The notes under the pieces are model-generated. The model worked only from the letters and a program-made list of their open reading frames with translations. It did no database searches and was not told the DNA's origin. The position numbers and the translations under genes are program-made. DNA of 64,000 nt from Pseudooceanicola nitratireducens (GTDB lineage Bacteria; Pseudomonadota; Alphaproteobacteria; Rhodobacterales; Rhodobacteraceae), in assembly GCF_900109195.1 (NCBI RefSeq), contig NZ_FNZG01000002.1:380191-444190 (forward strand). Reading direction: 5' to 3'. Of this stretch, positions 1-7,254 are shown piece by piece. Each line of letters starts with the position of its first letter. The stretch's first letter is position 1.

Positions 1-1
1 T

Positions 2-514
2 GCCATGATGGACGGCGCAGGCGCGGCCGAGGTGGTGTTCGAAAACGCCCCGGCGAAACTGGTGCTGGCCGATGCCGGTGCCGCGATCGAGGATGCGGTG
101 AACGCCGGTATCGTCGCGCTGTGTTCCGAAGCCGTGGGCGCGATGGACGTGCTGCACAAGATGACCGTGGAATACCTGGGTCAGCGCAAGCAGTTCGGCC
201 GCCCGATCGGCACCTTCCAGGTGCTGCAGCACCGCGCCGTGGACATGCTGACGGAAATCGAACAGTCCCGCTCCATCGTCATCAAGGCGGCGGCGGAACT
301 GGGCGGGCCGCAGGCCTCGCGCTATGCCTCGATGGCCAAGAACCTGATCGGCCGTGCCGGTCGCCTGGTGGCCGAGGAAGCGATCCAGATGCACGGCGGC
401 ATCGCGATGACCTGGGAATACCCCGGTTCGCATTACGCCAAGCGCATCATCATGATCGACGCCCAGCTGGGGGACACCGATTACCACCTGATGCGCGTCG
501 CCCAGGCCGCGTAA
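2..514 (+). CDS. acyl-CoA dehydrogenase, C-terminal part (cut by window edge)
   Basis: Flavin-dependent alpha,beta-dehydrogenation of an acyl-CoA in the cytoplasm, passing electrons to ETF. Only the last 170 codons are present, so the N-terminal and middle domains lie outside the window. The visible part is the C-terminal helical domain: the family motif RKQFGRPIGTFQVLQHR, and QMHGGIAMTWEYPGSHYAKR close to the end. The shape of this tail resembles the shorter subunit type of paired acyl-CoA dehydrogenases, as in the protein ending at 49894. The substrate cannot be read from the fragment. The next gene, a thioesterase, lies 112 bases downstream on the same strand. Frame is open to the window edge, so no start is assigned. 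Confidence 0.93.
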   Translation, partial: AMMDGAGAAEVVFENAPAKLVLADAGAAIEDAVNAGIVALCSEAVGAMDVLHKMTVEYLGQRKQFGRPIGTFQVLQHRAVDMLTEIEQSRSIVIKAAAELGGPQASRYASMAKNLIGRAGRLVAEEAIQMHGGIAMTWEYPGSHYAKRIIMIDAQLGDTDYHLMRVAQAA

Positions 515-626
515 GGCAGGGATCCAGGGGGCCGGGGCGTCGCACGCTCCGGCCCTTTCTCTTTTGCCCTTCTGCAAAACCACCAAACCCATCCGCCCCG
601 CCCAAGCGCCCATAGCAGAGCCTCCG

Positions 627-1457
627 ATGACCCAAGACACCACCGCCCCCTCTCAGGACACCGCCCCCTCGCTCGGCGATATGGTCAAGGCGCTGACACC
701 CGAGGCCACCGACAGCGCCACGCGCTATTCCGGCCGGATCTCGCCCTCCTGGATGCAGGGCCGCACGGCCTTTGGCGGCATCACCGCCGCCCTGGCCCTG
801 GCCGCCACCCGCAAGGCGCGCCCCGACCTGCCCAAGCTGCGCTCGATGCAGGTCAGCTTCCTGCGCCCCATCAGCGAAGAGGTCGCCTTCGAGGTCACAG
901 CCATCCGTGAAGGCCGCTCCTCGTCCTTCTTTCAGGTCGACGCGATCTCTGACGGCAAGACCGGCGCGCGCTGCACCTTCGTCTTCGGGGCCGACCGCGA
1001 CAGCGCCATCGTGCATGACTACGGCCAGGCCCCCGCACTGCCCGACCCCGATGCGCTGCCCGACCTGGTGCGCCGCTCCAAGGCCCCCAGCTTTTTCTCG
1101 AACTTTCAGGCCCGCGTGGCCGATGGCGATCCGCTGATCTCCGGCTCCGCCCGCCCCGAGGTTCTGGTCTGGTCCCGCCTTGCCGTGCGCGACGGCATCG
1201 ATCCCGAAATCGCCTTCATCTGCAACGCGGACAGCCTGCCGCCGGCGGCGATGACGACCTTCACCGTGCCCGCCCCGATCTCGACGATCACCTGGTCGCT
1301 CGACATGGCGCGCTGCCCCGCGGATCTCGACTGGACCCTGACGCGCACCACCTCGAAACAAGCCTCTGACGGCTATTCGGTGCAGGACATGGAGATCCGC
1401 GCCCGCGACGGATCGCTCTTGGCCTCCGCCCAGCAGATGGTCGCTCTTTTCGCCTGA
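627..1457 (+). CDS. TesB-like double-hotdog acyl-CoA thioesterase
   Basis: Predicted to hydrolyse an acyl-CoA to free acid and CoA in the cytoplasm. The 276-residue protein has the layout of a TesB-type thioesterase with two hotdog halves: an N-terminal GRTAFGGITAALALAA segment, then SMQVSFLRPIS and EGRSSSFFQVDAI strands, and a C-terminal half ending GYSVQDMEIRARDGSLLASAQQM, the usual last strand of such proteins. The frame is open upstream to 564, but ATG 627 is chosen because the extra residues are proline-rich and unlike the family. It follows an acyl-CoA dehydrogenase, consistent with fatty-acid or related acyl-CoA turnover. Substrate unknown. Confidence 0.85.
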   Translation: MTQDTTAPSQDTAPSLGDMVKALTPEATDSATRYSGRISPSWMQGRTAFGGITAALALAATRKARPDLPKLRSMQVSFLRPISEEVAFEVTAIREGRSSSFFQVDAISDGKTGARCTFVFGADRDSAIVHDYGQAPALPDPDALPDLVRRSKAPSFFSNFQARVADGDPLISGSARPEVLVWSRLAVRDGIDPEIAFICNADSLPPAAMTTFTVPAPISTITWSLDMARCPADLDWTLTRTTSKQASDGYSVQDMEIRARDGSLLASAQQMVALFA

Positions 1458-1464
1458 TCTCTTT

Positions 1465-1567
1465 GGTTTTTAAAAATATCCCGGGATGAATTTTCCGGGG
1501 CTTGCCCCGGAAAAGAAGGGCAGCGCCCTTAAGACAAATCATGTCGTGCGCGCCCCTCGGGGCGCGC
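1465..1567. repeat. cluster of three GC-rich hairpins (REP-like intergenic element)
   Basis: Between the thioesterase and the amidoligase gene lie three perfect inverted repeats in a row, preceded by an A/T tract (TTTTTAAAAAT). They are TTTTCCGGGG-N4-CCCCGGAAAA at 1491-1514, AAGGGC-N3-GCCCTT at 1516-1530, and GCGCGCCCC-N2-GGGGCGCGC at 1548-1567. The first could end transcription of the thioesterase gene. The A/T tract followed by consecutive hairpins resembles dispersed intergenic elements remembered from Rhodobacteraceae genomes, but no second copy was seen in this window. Confidence 0.55.
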
Positions 1568-1673
1568 GCCGCTGGATCAGACGCCGGATCAGCAACGCCT
1601 CCCCCGCATCTCTCCAACCCCCGATCGGGAACCGATCCGCCGCCGCGCGGTTGGTTCTGCGAAAGGGGACAAG

Positions 1674-2687
1674 ATGCGCGCACAGACTTTTCCGGACCTG
1701 CCACAAATGACCGACACCCAGGGCGACCCGCGTCGCTGCGGGGTCGAAATCGAATTTTCCGGCCTCACCGCCGAAAAGGTCGCCGATATCACGACCCGCA
1801 TCCTTGGCGGCACGGCGGATCAGACCGACGACCATGCCTTTACGATCACCGGCTCCGAGATCGGCGGGATCGAGGTCTACCTCGACACCGCCCTGCGCCA
1901 CGCCGACAGCTCTGCGGTGAAGGCCATCGGCCTTGACCTCGGCCAGGCGGTGATCCCCGTCGAACTGGTGACCGAGCCGCTGACCCTGGACCAGATGGCA
2001 CCGCTGGACCGGCTGCGCAGCGCCCTGCGCGAGGCCGGGGCCGAGGGCAGCCGCGCTGGCCTTGCCTATGGCTTCGGGGTGCATTTCAACCCCAGCCTCG
2101 CGGCGCGGGATACGAAATCCATCACCCATCCACTGCTGGCCTATGCGCTGATCGAGGACTGGATGCGCAGCGCCCATCCGATCGACTTCAGCCGCAAGGT
2201 CCTTCCCTTCACCGATCCCTATCCGACCGACCTTGTGCGCGCCTTCTGCGATCAGGGCTTTGTTACCCCCGAGGCAGCGGCAGACCTGTATCTGCGGCAC
2301 GCCAGCGGGCGGAACTACGGGCTCGACATGCTGCCGATCTTCGCCTGGATGGACAAAGAGGATGGCACCGACAAGGTTGCCGATGCCCTGGGTGATGGCT
2401 CCACATCCGCCCGGCCGGCATTCCATTTCCGCCTGCCGGACTGCCGCATCGACGAAGAGGACTGGAGCCTCCGCGGCGAATGGCTGCGCTGGCTGCTGGT
2501 CGAAGAGATCGCGGCGGACGAGGCGCTGCTGGTCAAGCTGATGCACGGATGGGAGGACGCGCATGGCCGCGTCACCCTCAGCCGGGCCCCCTGGGCGCGG
2601 CGCTGCGGAGAGATCCTGGACGAGGCCGGCGTGCCGGCCCGGACCATCGCCCGCGACAAGATCAAAGACGAGGGAGAAGCGGCATGA
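1674..2687 (+). CDS. amidoligase family protein (glutamine-synthetase-like fold)
   Basis: Predicted ATP-dependent ligase joining a carboxylate to an amine, of the glutamine-synthetase-like COOH-NH2 ligase group (Amidoligase_2). Of 337 residues, the visible motifs are CGVEIEF (residues 22-28, the acidic GxExE metal site), VPVELVTEPL (95-103 region), GFGVHFNPSL (133-142, the HxN element) and a C-terminal RPAFHFRLPDCRIDEEDW stretch. ATG 1674 is preferred because AGGGGAC lies six to twelve bases upstream; ATG 1707 is possible but has no such site. The stop overlaps the start of the following amidotransferase by four bases (ATGA), so the two are translationally coupled. Substrates unknown: peptide ligation, polyamine or amino-acid amidation are all possible. 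Confidence 0.82.
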   Translation: MRAQTFPDLPQMTDTQGDPRRCGVEIEFSGLTAEKVADITTRILGGTADQTDDHAFTITGSEIGGIEVYLDTALRHADSSAVKAIGLDLGQAVIPVELVTEPLTLDQMAPLDRLRSALREAGAEGSRAGLAYGFGVHFNPSLAARDTKSITHPLLAYALIEDWMRSAHPIDFSRKVLPFTDPYPTDLVRAFCDQGFVTPEAAADLYLRHASGRNYGLDMLPIFAWMDKEDGTDKVADALGDGSTSARPAFHFRLPDCRIDEEDWSLRGEWLRWLLVEEIAADEALLVKLMHGWEDAHGRVTLSRAPWARRCGEILDEAGVPARTIARDKIKDEGEAA

Positions 2688-3397
2688 GACGTCCGCTGAT
2701 CGGGGTCACGACCTCGCGCCGCTCGGGCTGGCGGATCTTCCCGCTGGTGGCGCTGAACGTCTGGTTCGCCGGCGGGCGGGCCGTCAGGTGGGGCGCGGGA
2801 CGTCCTGCCGACGTGGCCAGCATCGACGGGCTGATCATCGGCGGCGGCGACGACATCTCGCCCGATCTTTACGGCGGGGACCTTGTGACCTCGGCCCGGC
2901 TGGACCCGGCGCGCGACGCGCTGGAACGTCGCCTGGTGGGCGAGGCGCAGGACCAGGGCAAACCGGTCCTGGGCATCTGTCGCGGCGCGCAGATGATCAA
3001 TATCGCGCTTGGCGGCACGCTGGACCAGGATGCCTATGCGACCCATGCGGACAGCCGCTATTACCGCACCATCCTGCCGAAAAAGACCGTGCGCGTGCTG
3101 TCGGGTACGCGGCTGGTGCAGCTGACCGGCAATGCGCCGATGAAGGTCAATGCGCTGCATTCCCAGGCGGTCGACAAGCTGGGCGAAGGCCTGCACATTG
3201 CCGCGCGCGACAGCGGCGGGATGATCCAGGCGGTGGAATCCACCCGGGATCCTTTTGCCCTTGGGGTCCAGTGGCATCCCGAACACCTGATCTATGCGCA
3301 TCGTCAGCGGGCGATCTTCCGGGCGCTGGTTGCGGCTGCCCGCGCGGGCATGGCGCGCGACAGCCAGATCGAGGCCGCGGCGAACGCGGCGACCTGA
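2684..3397 (+). CDS. class I glutamine amidotransferase / gamma-glutamyl hydrolase-like (C26)
   Basis: A 237-residue single-domain class I amidotransferase of the peptidase C26 / PuuD type, which cleaves gamma-glutamyl amides or glutamine. The triad is intact: nucleophile Cys99 in LGICRGAQ, then His198 and Glu200 in VQWHPEH. The N-terminal LIGVTTSRR and IIGGGDDISP segments are typical of gamma-glutamyl-gamma-aminobutyrate hydrolase relatives. It overlaps the amidoligase gene by four bases. Established biology of related pairs (PuuA/PuuD-like logic) suggests that one enzyme makes an amide and the other removes or transfers it; that pairing is inference here. The molecule handled is unknown. 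Confidence 0.85.
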   Translation: MRRPLIGVTTSRRSGWRIFPLVALNVWFAGGRAVRWGAGRPADVASIDGLIIGGGDDISPDLYGGDLVTSARLDPARDALERRLVGEAQDQGKPVLGICRGAQMINIALGGTLDQDAYATHADSRYYRTILPKKTVRVLSGTRLVQLTGNAPMKVNALHSQAVDKLGEGLHIAARDSGGMIQAVESTRDPFALGVQWHPEHLIYAHRQRAIFRALVAAARAGMARDSQIEAAANAAT

Positions 3398-3547
3398 GGA
3401 TCTGACCTGAAGATCTGGGACGCAATCGCGCAAACGTGTCGGCGCCACCGGGCCTTGCGGCCATGGGTCGCCCTTGCAACCCGGGCCGCGCTCTGACCTT
3501 CTGGGCGGGATTGATTGGGCTGAGACACTGCCCGGATCGGGGATCAG

Positions 3548-4453
3548 ATGCCACACGACCACCACCATCACCACGCGCTGCCCGAGGACGGCGGCGACCG
3601 GAACCTCTGGCTGGCGACGGGGGTGAACCTGGCGCTGACGCTGGCGCAGATCGTGGCGGGGGTTGTCTCGGGTTCTCTCGCCCTGATTGCGGATGCGATC
3701 CACAACCTGTCGGACGCGATTTCGCTGGTGCTGGCGCTGGCCGCGCGCCGGATTGCACGGCGTCCGGCGGATGCCACGATGACCTTCGGCTATGGCCGGA
3801 TCGAGGTGGTCACCGCCCTGGTCAATTACACCACGCTGATCATGGTCTCGATCTGGCTGGCGGCGGAAGGCGTGATGCGCCTGCTGGATCCGCAACCGGT
3901 CGAGGGCTGGATCGTGGTCATCGTCGCGGGCCTTGCGCTGGTGATCGACGCGGTCACCGCGCTGCTGACGTTCCGCATGGCGAAGAACAGCATGAACGTC
4001 CGCGCGGCCTTTCTGCACAACCTGGCGGATGCGCTTGGCTCGGTCGCGGTGATCGTCGCGGGGACGCTGATCCTGCTGTATGACTGGCGGCTGATCGACC
4101 CGATCGTCACCCTGGGCATCGCCGCCTATATCCTCTGGCACGCGGGGGGCGAGGTCATGCCCGCGATCCGCATCCTGATGATGGGCAGCCCCGGAGACCC
4201 CGCCGCCGAAGAGGTGCTGCAAGCCATGCGCGGGATCGAGGGCGTGCGCGACGTGCACCACCTGCACCTGTGGCGGATGCAGGAACATGAAACCGCGCTC
4301 GAGGCGCATGTGGTCCGCAGCACCGGCCAGGGCGACGCGGTGCGCATCGCGCTGAAAGAGATGCTGGCGCAGCGGTTCCACATCCACCATTCGGTGATCG
4401 AGATCGAACCGGAAGAGGCCGCCTGTCAGGGCGTCCCCGCCATCGGCCACTAG
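3548..4453 (+). CDS. cation diffusion facilitator family exporter (zinc-type)
   Basis: Inner-membrane metal/proton antiporter of the CDF family, 301 residues, six membrane helices followed by a cytoplasmic domain. The start is a histidine-rich cytosolic tail (MPHDHHHHHA). The two family metal motifs are present: ADAIHNLSD in helix II (residues 48-56) and HNLADALG in helix V (157-164). A histidine/aspartate pair at both sites is the pattern of zinc/cadmium rather than manganese exporters. The C-terminal domain carries VRDVHHLHLWRM, the ferredoxin-like metal-sensing fold, and further histidines. Start 3548 directly precedes the His tail. It stands alone, 150 bases after the amidotransferase and convergent with the YafY gene. 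Confidence 0.93.
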   Translation: MPHDHHHHHALPEDGGDRNLWLATGVNLALTLAQIVAGVVSGSLALIADAIHNLSDAISLVLALAARRIARRPADATMTFGYGRIEVVTALVNYTTLIMVSIWLAAEGVMRLLDPQPVEGWIVVIVAGLALVIDAVTALLTFRMAKNSMNVRAAFLHNLADALGSVAVIVAGTLILLYDWRLIDPIVTLGIAAYILWHAGGEVMPAIRILMMGSPGDPAAEEVLQAMRGIEGVRDVHHLHLWRMQEHETALEAHVVRSTGQGDAVRIALKEMLAQRFHIHHSVIEIEPEEAACQGVPAIGH

Positions 4454-4552
4454 GCGCGGTTCCCCCTTGAAAGGGGCCTGAGGGCAAAGGTCAGGCGGGC
4501 GGTGCCCATCCGTTCAGGGCCGGGGAATTTGCCGGGGCGCGGGCCACAGCCG

Positions 4553-5266
4553 TTACAGGGTCGGGCCACGATCCGGCGGGATCTCTCCCTTGCGGACCTG
4601 CTGTTCGTAGAAGGCCTTCAGGCTGATGTCGCGGTCTTCGCGGAAGGGGTCGCCCAGGGCCAGGCGCGTGATGCGGTCGACGCGGAAGTTGCGGAAATCA
4701 CCGCGCAATTCACACCAGGCGACCAGCGTCCAGACCTTGCCCCAGAAGAACAGCCCAAGCGGACGCAGCACGCGCGGATCACTGGCCCCGCCATCCTTGG
4801 TATAGTCGATGTCGATGCGGGTGCGGCTGTTGATCGCCTCTTCGATCTGGTCCAGCCTTTCGCGGGTGGCCGTGTCGATCCCGTCATAGTTCAGCGCGTG
4901 GATCTGCACCCCTTCGGCCCGGGCGCGGGCGCTGTCGGGCAGTACGGCGTTGATCTTGACCAGGGCCTCTTCGGCGGCGGCGGCCATCGACAAGCCGCCC
5001 CAGGCGCGGATCAGCCGCGCGCCGGCGACAAGGGCAACGATTTCATCCTGGGTAAACATCAGGGGGGGCAGGTCATATCCGCCGCGCATCACGTAGCCCA
5101 CGCCGGCCTCGCCCTCGACCGGGACACCGGATCCGATCAGATCGGCGATGTCGCGGTAGATCGTGCGCTCGGACACTTCAAGCCGCGCGGCCAGCTGTGC
5201 TGCGGTGACAAGCCGACCGCCCCGAAGGTACTGGACGATCTGGAACAGGCGGTCGGCTCTTCTCAT
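4553..5266 (-). CDS. YafY/WYL-domain transcriptional regulator
   Basis: DNA-binding regulator of 237 residues. An N-terminal winged helix-turn-helix (MRRADRLFQIVQYLRGG then QLAARLEVSERTIYRDI) is followed by a WYL domain containing PLGLFFWGKVWTLVAWCELR, the ligand-sensing core of the family. The open frame extends to 5335, but ATG 5266 is chosen because the family starts at M-R-R-A-D-R-L-F; the extra 23 residues are reading through the intergenic and VOC end. It lies 13 bases after the VOC gene and is probably cotranscribed with it, and it may act on the palindrome at 5712-5735. The inducer is unknown. Confidence 0.9.
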   Translation of the reverse strand: MRRADRLFQIVQYLRGGRLVTAAQLAARLEVSERTIYRDIADLIGSGVPVEGEAGVGYVMRGGYDLPPLMFTQDEIVALVAGARLIRAWGGLSMAAAAEEALVKINAVLPDSARARAEGVQIHALNYDGIDTATRERLDQIEEAINSRTRIDIDYTKDGGASDPRVLRPLGLFFWGKVWTLVAWCELRGDFRNFRVDRITRLALGDPFREDRDISLKAFYEQQVRKGEIPPDRGPTL

Positions 5267-5279
5267 GCGGGGCTCCGGG

Positions 5280-5666
5280 TCAGGCGGCTTTGAATTCGAA
5301 CAGGCCGATGGAATTGCCATCGAGGTCTTCGGCATAGGTGAAGCGGCCCACGGGGATCTCGATTGGGCCCATCAGCACCTTGCCCCCGGCGGCGGCCAGC
5401 CTTTCTGTCGTCGCCTCGAGCGTGTCTGGAACGGCCAGGTGGATCGTCGCCCCGGTGCCCCGCGCGGCGGGTTTGCCGGGGTAGAGGTGCCCGTGGACGC
5501 CCTGCATGTCGGTGCTGAAGTTGGCCATCGGGTTGGGTCCGCTGTCGTCGATGCTAAGGGTCCAGTCGAAGACCTTGGTGTAGAAGTCCACGGCCGCCTT
5601 CAGGTCGGTCACGGGGATTTCGGTCCAGACGGTGGTGGGGCGGGCCATGTTCGGGGTGGTGGTCAT
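5280..5666 (-). CDS. VOC-family (glyoxalase/bleomycin-resistance fold) protein
   Basis: A 128-residue protein of the vicinal-oxygen-chelate superfamily with two beta-alpha-beta-beta-beta modules. TEIPVTDLKAAVDFYTKVFDW opens the first, and TIHLAVPDTLEATTERLAAAG plus FTYAEDLDGNSIGLFEF form the second. Many relatives bind drugs or small electrophiles, but no substrate can be assigned. ATG 5666 is used; the longer frame to 6032 overlaps the hydroxypyruvate isomerase gene on the same strand and is rejected. It is the first gene of a two-gene unit with the WYL regulator, and a perfect palindrome lies 46-69 bases upstream of the start. Confidence 0.86.
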   Translation of the reverse strand: MTTTPNMARPTTVWTEIPVTDLKAAVDFYTKVFDWTLSIDDSGPNPMANFSTDMQGVHGHLYPGKPAARGTGATIHLAVPDTLEATTERLAAAGGKVLMGPIEIPVGRFTYAEDLDGNSIGLFEFKAA

Positions 5667-5711
5667 TTCGGATGCTCCATCAGGTTGCGATGGCCTGGGT
5701 ATGACATAGCC

Positions 5712-5735
5712 CTCCTGACAGCATTCTGTCAGGAG
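5712..5735. promoter_or_regulatory. 10-bp perfect palindrome upstream of VOC/YafY operon (operator candidate)
   Basis: CTCCTGACAG-N4-CTGTCAGGAG is a perfect inverted repeat between the end of the hydroxypyruvate isomerase gene (5755) and the start of the VOC gene (5666). The core TGACA-N6-TGTCA fits a dimeric helix-turn-helix protein, and the adjacent WYL regulator is the natural candidate. It lacks a T-run on the minus strand, which argues against a simple terminator for the isomerase gene. Binding is inferred, not shown. Confidence 0.55.
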
Positions 5736-5754
5736 CGTTTCAGGAGCGCGCGGA

Positions 5755-6540
5755 TTATTTCGCGGCAGGGGCGGCGGGTTGGTCCCGCAGCCAGCCCAGC
5801 CCGTCGTCGGTGTCCCCGGCGGGGGCGTATTCGGCGCTGGCCCAGCCGTCATAGCCATCGGCGTCGAGGCGGGTGAAGAAGGCGGCCAAGTCGATCTCTC
5901 CGCTGCCAGGTTCGTGGCGTCCGGGGTGGTCGGCGAATTGCACGTGCCGCACCCGCGCGCCGTGCCGGGCCCAGGTGGCGGCCAGGTCGCCGGTGATGCG
6001 ATGCGCGTGATAGGCGTCGAACTGCAGGCCAAGGTTGGGCGCGCCGACGGCGTCGATCACCTGCGCCGCCAAGTCAAAGTCGTTCAGGAAATAGCCCGGC
6101 ATGTCGTGGGGGTTGATCGGCTCGATCGTCAGGCTTTGATCGGGGGCCTCGGCGCAGGCCCACGTCAGGTTGTCGATCAGGCAAGCGCGGGCGTCGTCAC
6201 CCTCGGCCACGCCGGACATGATGTGCAGATGCTGCGCCTTCAGCGTCTGGGCATAGCGCAGGGCGCGGCGGAAATCGGTCCGGAACCGGTCGCGGTCGGC
6301 GGGCACGGCAGCAAAGCCCCGCGCGCCGCCGGTGTAATTCGGCGGCGGACAGTTGATCAGTGCAAGCACCAGCCCGGTGGCATCCAGCGCGCGGCGCATG
6401 TCCTGCGCCGGGGTGTCATAGGGAAACAGGATCTCGACCGCGTCGAACCCAACTGCGGCGGCCGCATGGATGCGGGCGGGCGGGTCCAGGTCCTTCCACA
6501 GGAACGAAAGATTGGCGCAGAACTTGGGCACGGGCGGCAT
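5755..6540 (-). CDS. hyi: hydroxypyruvate isomerase family TIM barrel
   Basis: Interconverts hydroxypyruvate and tartronate semialdehyde, or acts on a related four-carbon sugar acid as OtnI does, in the cytoplasm. The 261-residue length matches the family. The four metal ligands expected from the E. coli enzyme are found at equivalent places: Glu140 in LTIEPIN, Asp175 in LQFDAYHAH, Gln201 in HVQFADHPG and Glu237 in ASAEYAP. ATG 6540 begins MPPVPKFCANLSFLW, the normal family start. No glyoxylate carboligase or tartronate semialdehyde reductase gene lies next to it, so the pathway is uncertain. It may be in a unit with the DUF1285 gene 56 bases upstream. Confidence 0.88.
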   Translation of the reverse strand: MPPVPKFCANLSFLWKDLDPPARIHAAAAVGFDAVEILFPYDTPAQDMRRALDATGLVLALINCPPPNYTGGARGFAAVPADRDRFRTDFRRALRYAQTLKAQHLHIMSGVAEGDDARACLIDNLTWACAEAPDQSLTIEPINPHDMPGYFLNDFDLAAQVIDAVGAPNLGLQFDAYHAHRITGDLAATWARHGARVRHVQFADHPGRHEPGSGEIDLAAFFTRLDADGYDGWASAEYAPAGDTDDGLGWLRDQPAAPAAK

Positions 6541-6596
6541 TTCCTCTGGTCACATCCGGATCGCGGGATGCGCCGCCCGAAGGGGTCACAGGCGGA

Positions 6597-7199
6597 TCAA
6601 TCCGGCAGCGCGTCCGACGGGATGATCGGAAAAAATACACCGCCTGACCAGAGGCCGAACCAGTTTTCGCCCTCGTGTTCGTGATCCGTGCCCAGATCGA
6701 CCATGCGGTAGAAGCTTTTCCGGTCGATCAGCGCCTCGAGCCCGCCGCGCACGTGGACATAGGGCGAAGGTTCTTCCCCGTCCCCTTGCACGATGCGGAT
6801 CGGATGGTCGGGCCCGGCGGTGGTTTCGTCGCCCACGTTGGTCAGGAAGGTGAGCGCCTGATCCCGGCCTTCGCCGGTGACGGTCATGTCCACGGCGACA
6901 AAGGGCGCGTCCTCGACCGTGATGCCGACCTTCTCGACCGGGGTGACCAGCACATAGCGGTCGCCATCGCGGCGCAGGATGGTCGAGAACAGCCGCACAA
7001 GGCCGGCGCGGGTGATCGGCGTGCCTTCGTGGATCCAGGTGCCTTCGCGGGTGATGACCATGTCCATCTCGCCCATGTCGGGCGGATCCCACTTGTCCAC
7101 GGGCGGAAGACCGCCGCCCTTCTGGGCTGCCCGAACCGAGGCAGCGATGCTCTCGGCGTTCGGTCTCACGGTATTTTGTGCACTCATTGCTTTTGCCAT
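6597..7199 (-). CDS. DUF1285 family protein
   Basis: A 200-residue cytoplasmic protein of the DUF1285 family, whose function is not established. The conserved block begins LPPVDKWDPPDMGEMDM, continues ITREGTWIHEGTPITR and LVRLFSTILRRD, and ends with VHVRGGLEALIDRKSFYRMV. The family is often found beside MoxR genes in Rhodobacteraceae; here it is divergent from moxR with 55 bases between the two starts, so they share a promoter region. The start is ambiguous: at 7199 the GGAAGGA site is only two bases from ATG, while ATG 7187 has it about 12 bases away. I keep 7199 with that caution. Confidence 0.85.
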   Translation of the reverse strand: MAKAMSAQNTVRPNAESIAASVRAAQKGGGLPPVDKWDPPDMGEMDMVITREGTWIHEGTPITRAGLVRLFSTILRRDGDRYVLVTPVEKVGITVEDAPFVAVDMTVTGEGRDQALTFLTNVGDETTAGPDHPIRIVQGDGEEPSPYVHVRGGLEALIDRKSFYRMVDLGTDHEHEGENWFGLWSGGVFFPIIPSDALPD

Positions 7200-7254
7200 T
7201 CCTTCCGCACGCGATACAGTCAGTCACAGTATAGTCCCCGACGGAGCCATTGCC

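Noticed and set aside
2315-4450. Open frame of 711 codons on the minus strand opposite amidoligase, amidotransferase and CDF genes
   Set aside because: Crosses three real genes on the other strand and has the Arg/His/Gln-rich composition of antisense translation.
4463-4476. CCCCTT-N2-AAGGGG after the CDF gene
   Set aside because: Only six base pairs with a two-base loop and no T-run; too weak to call a terminator.
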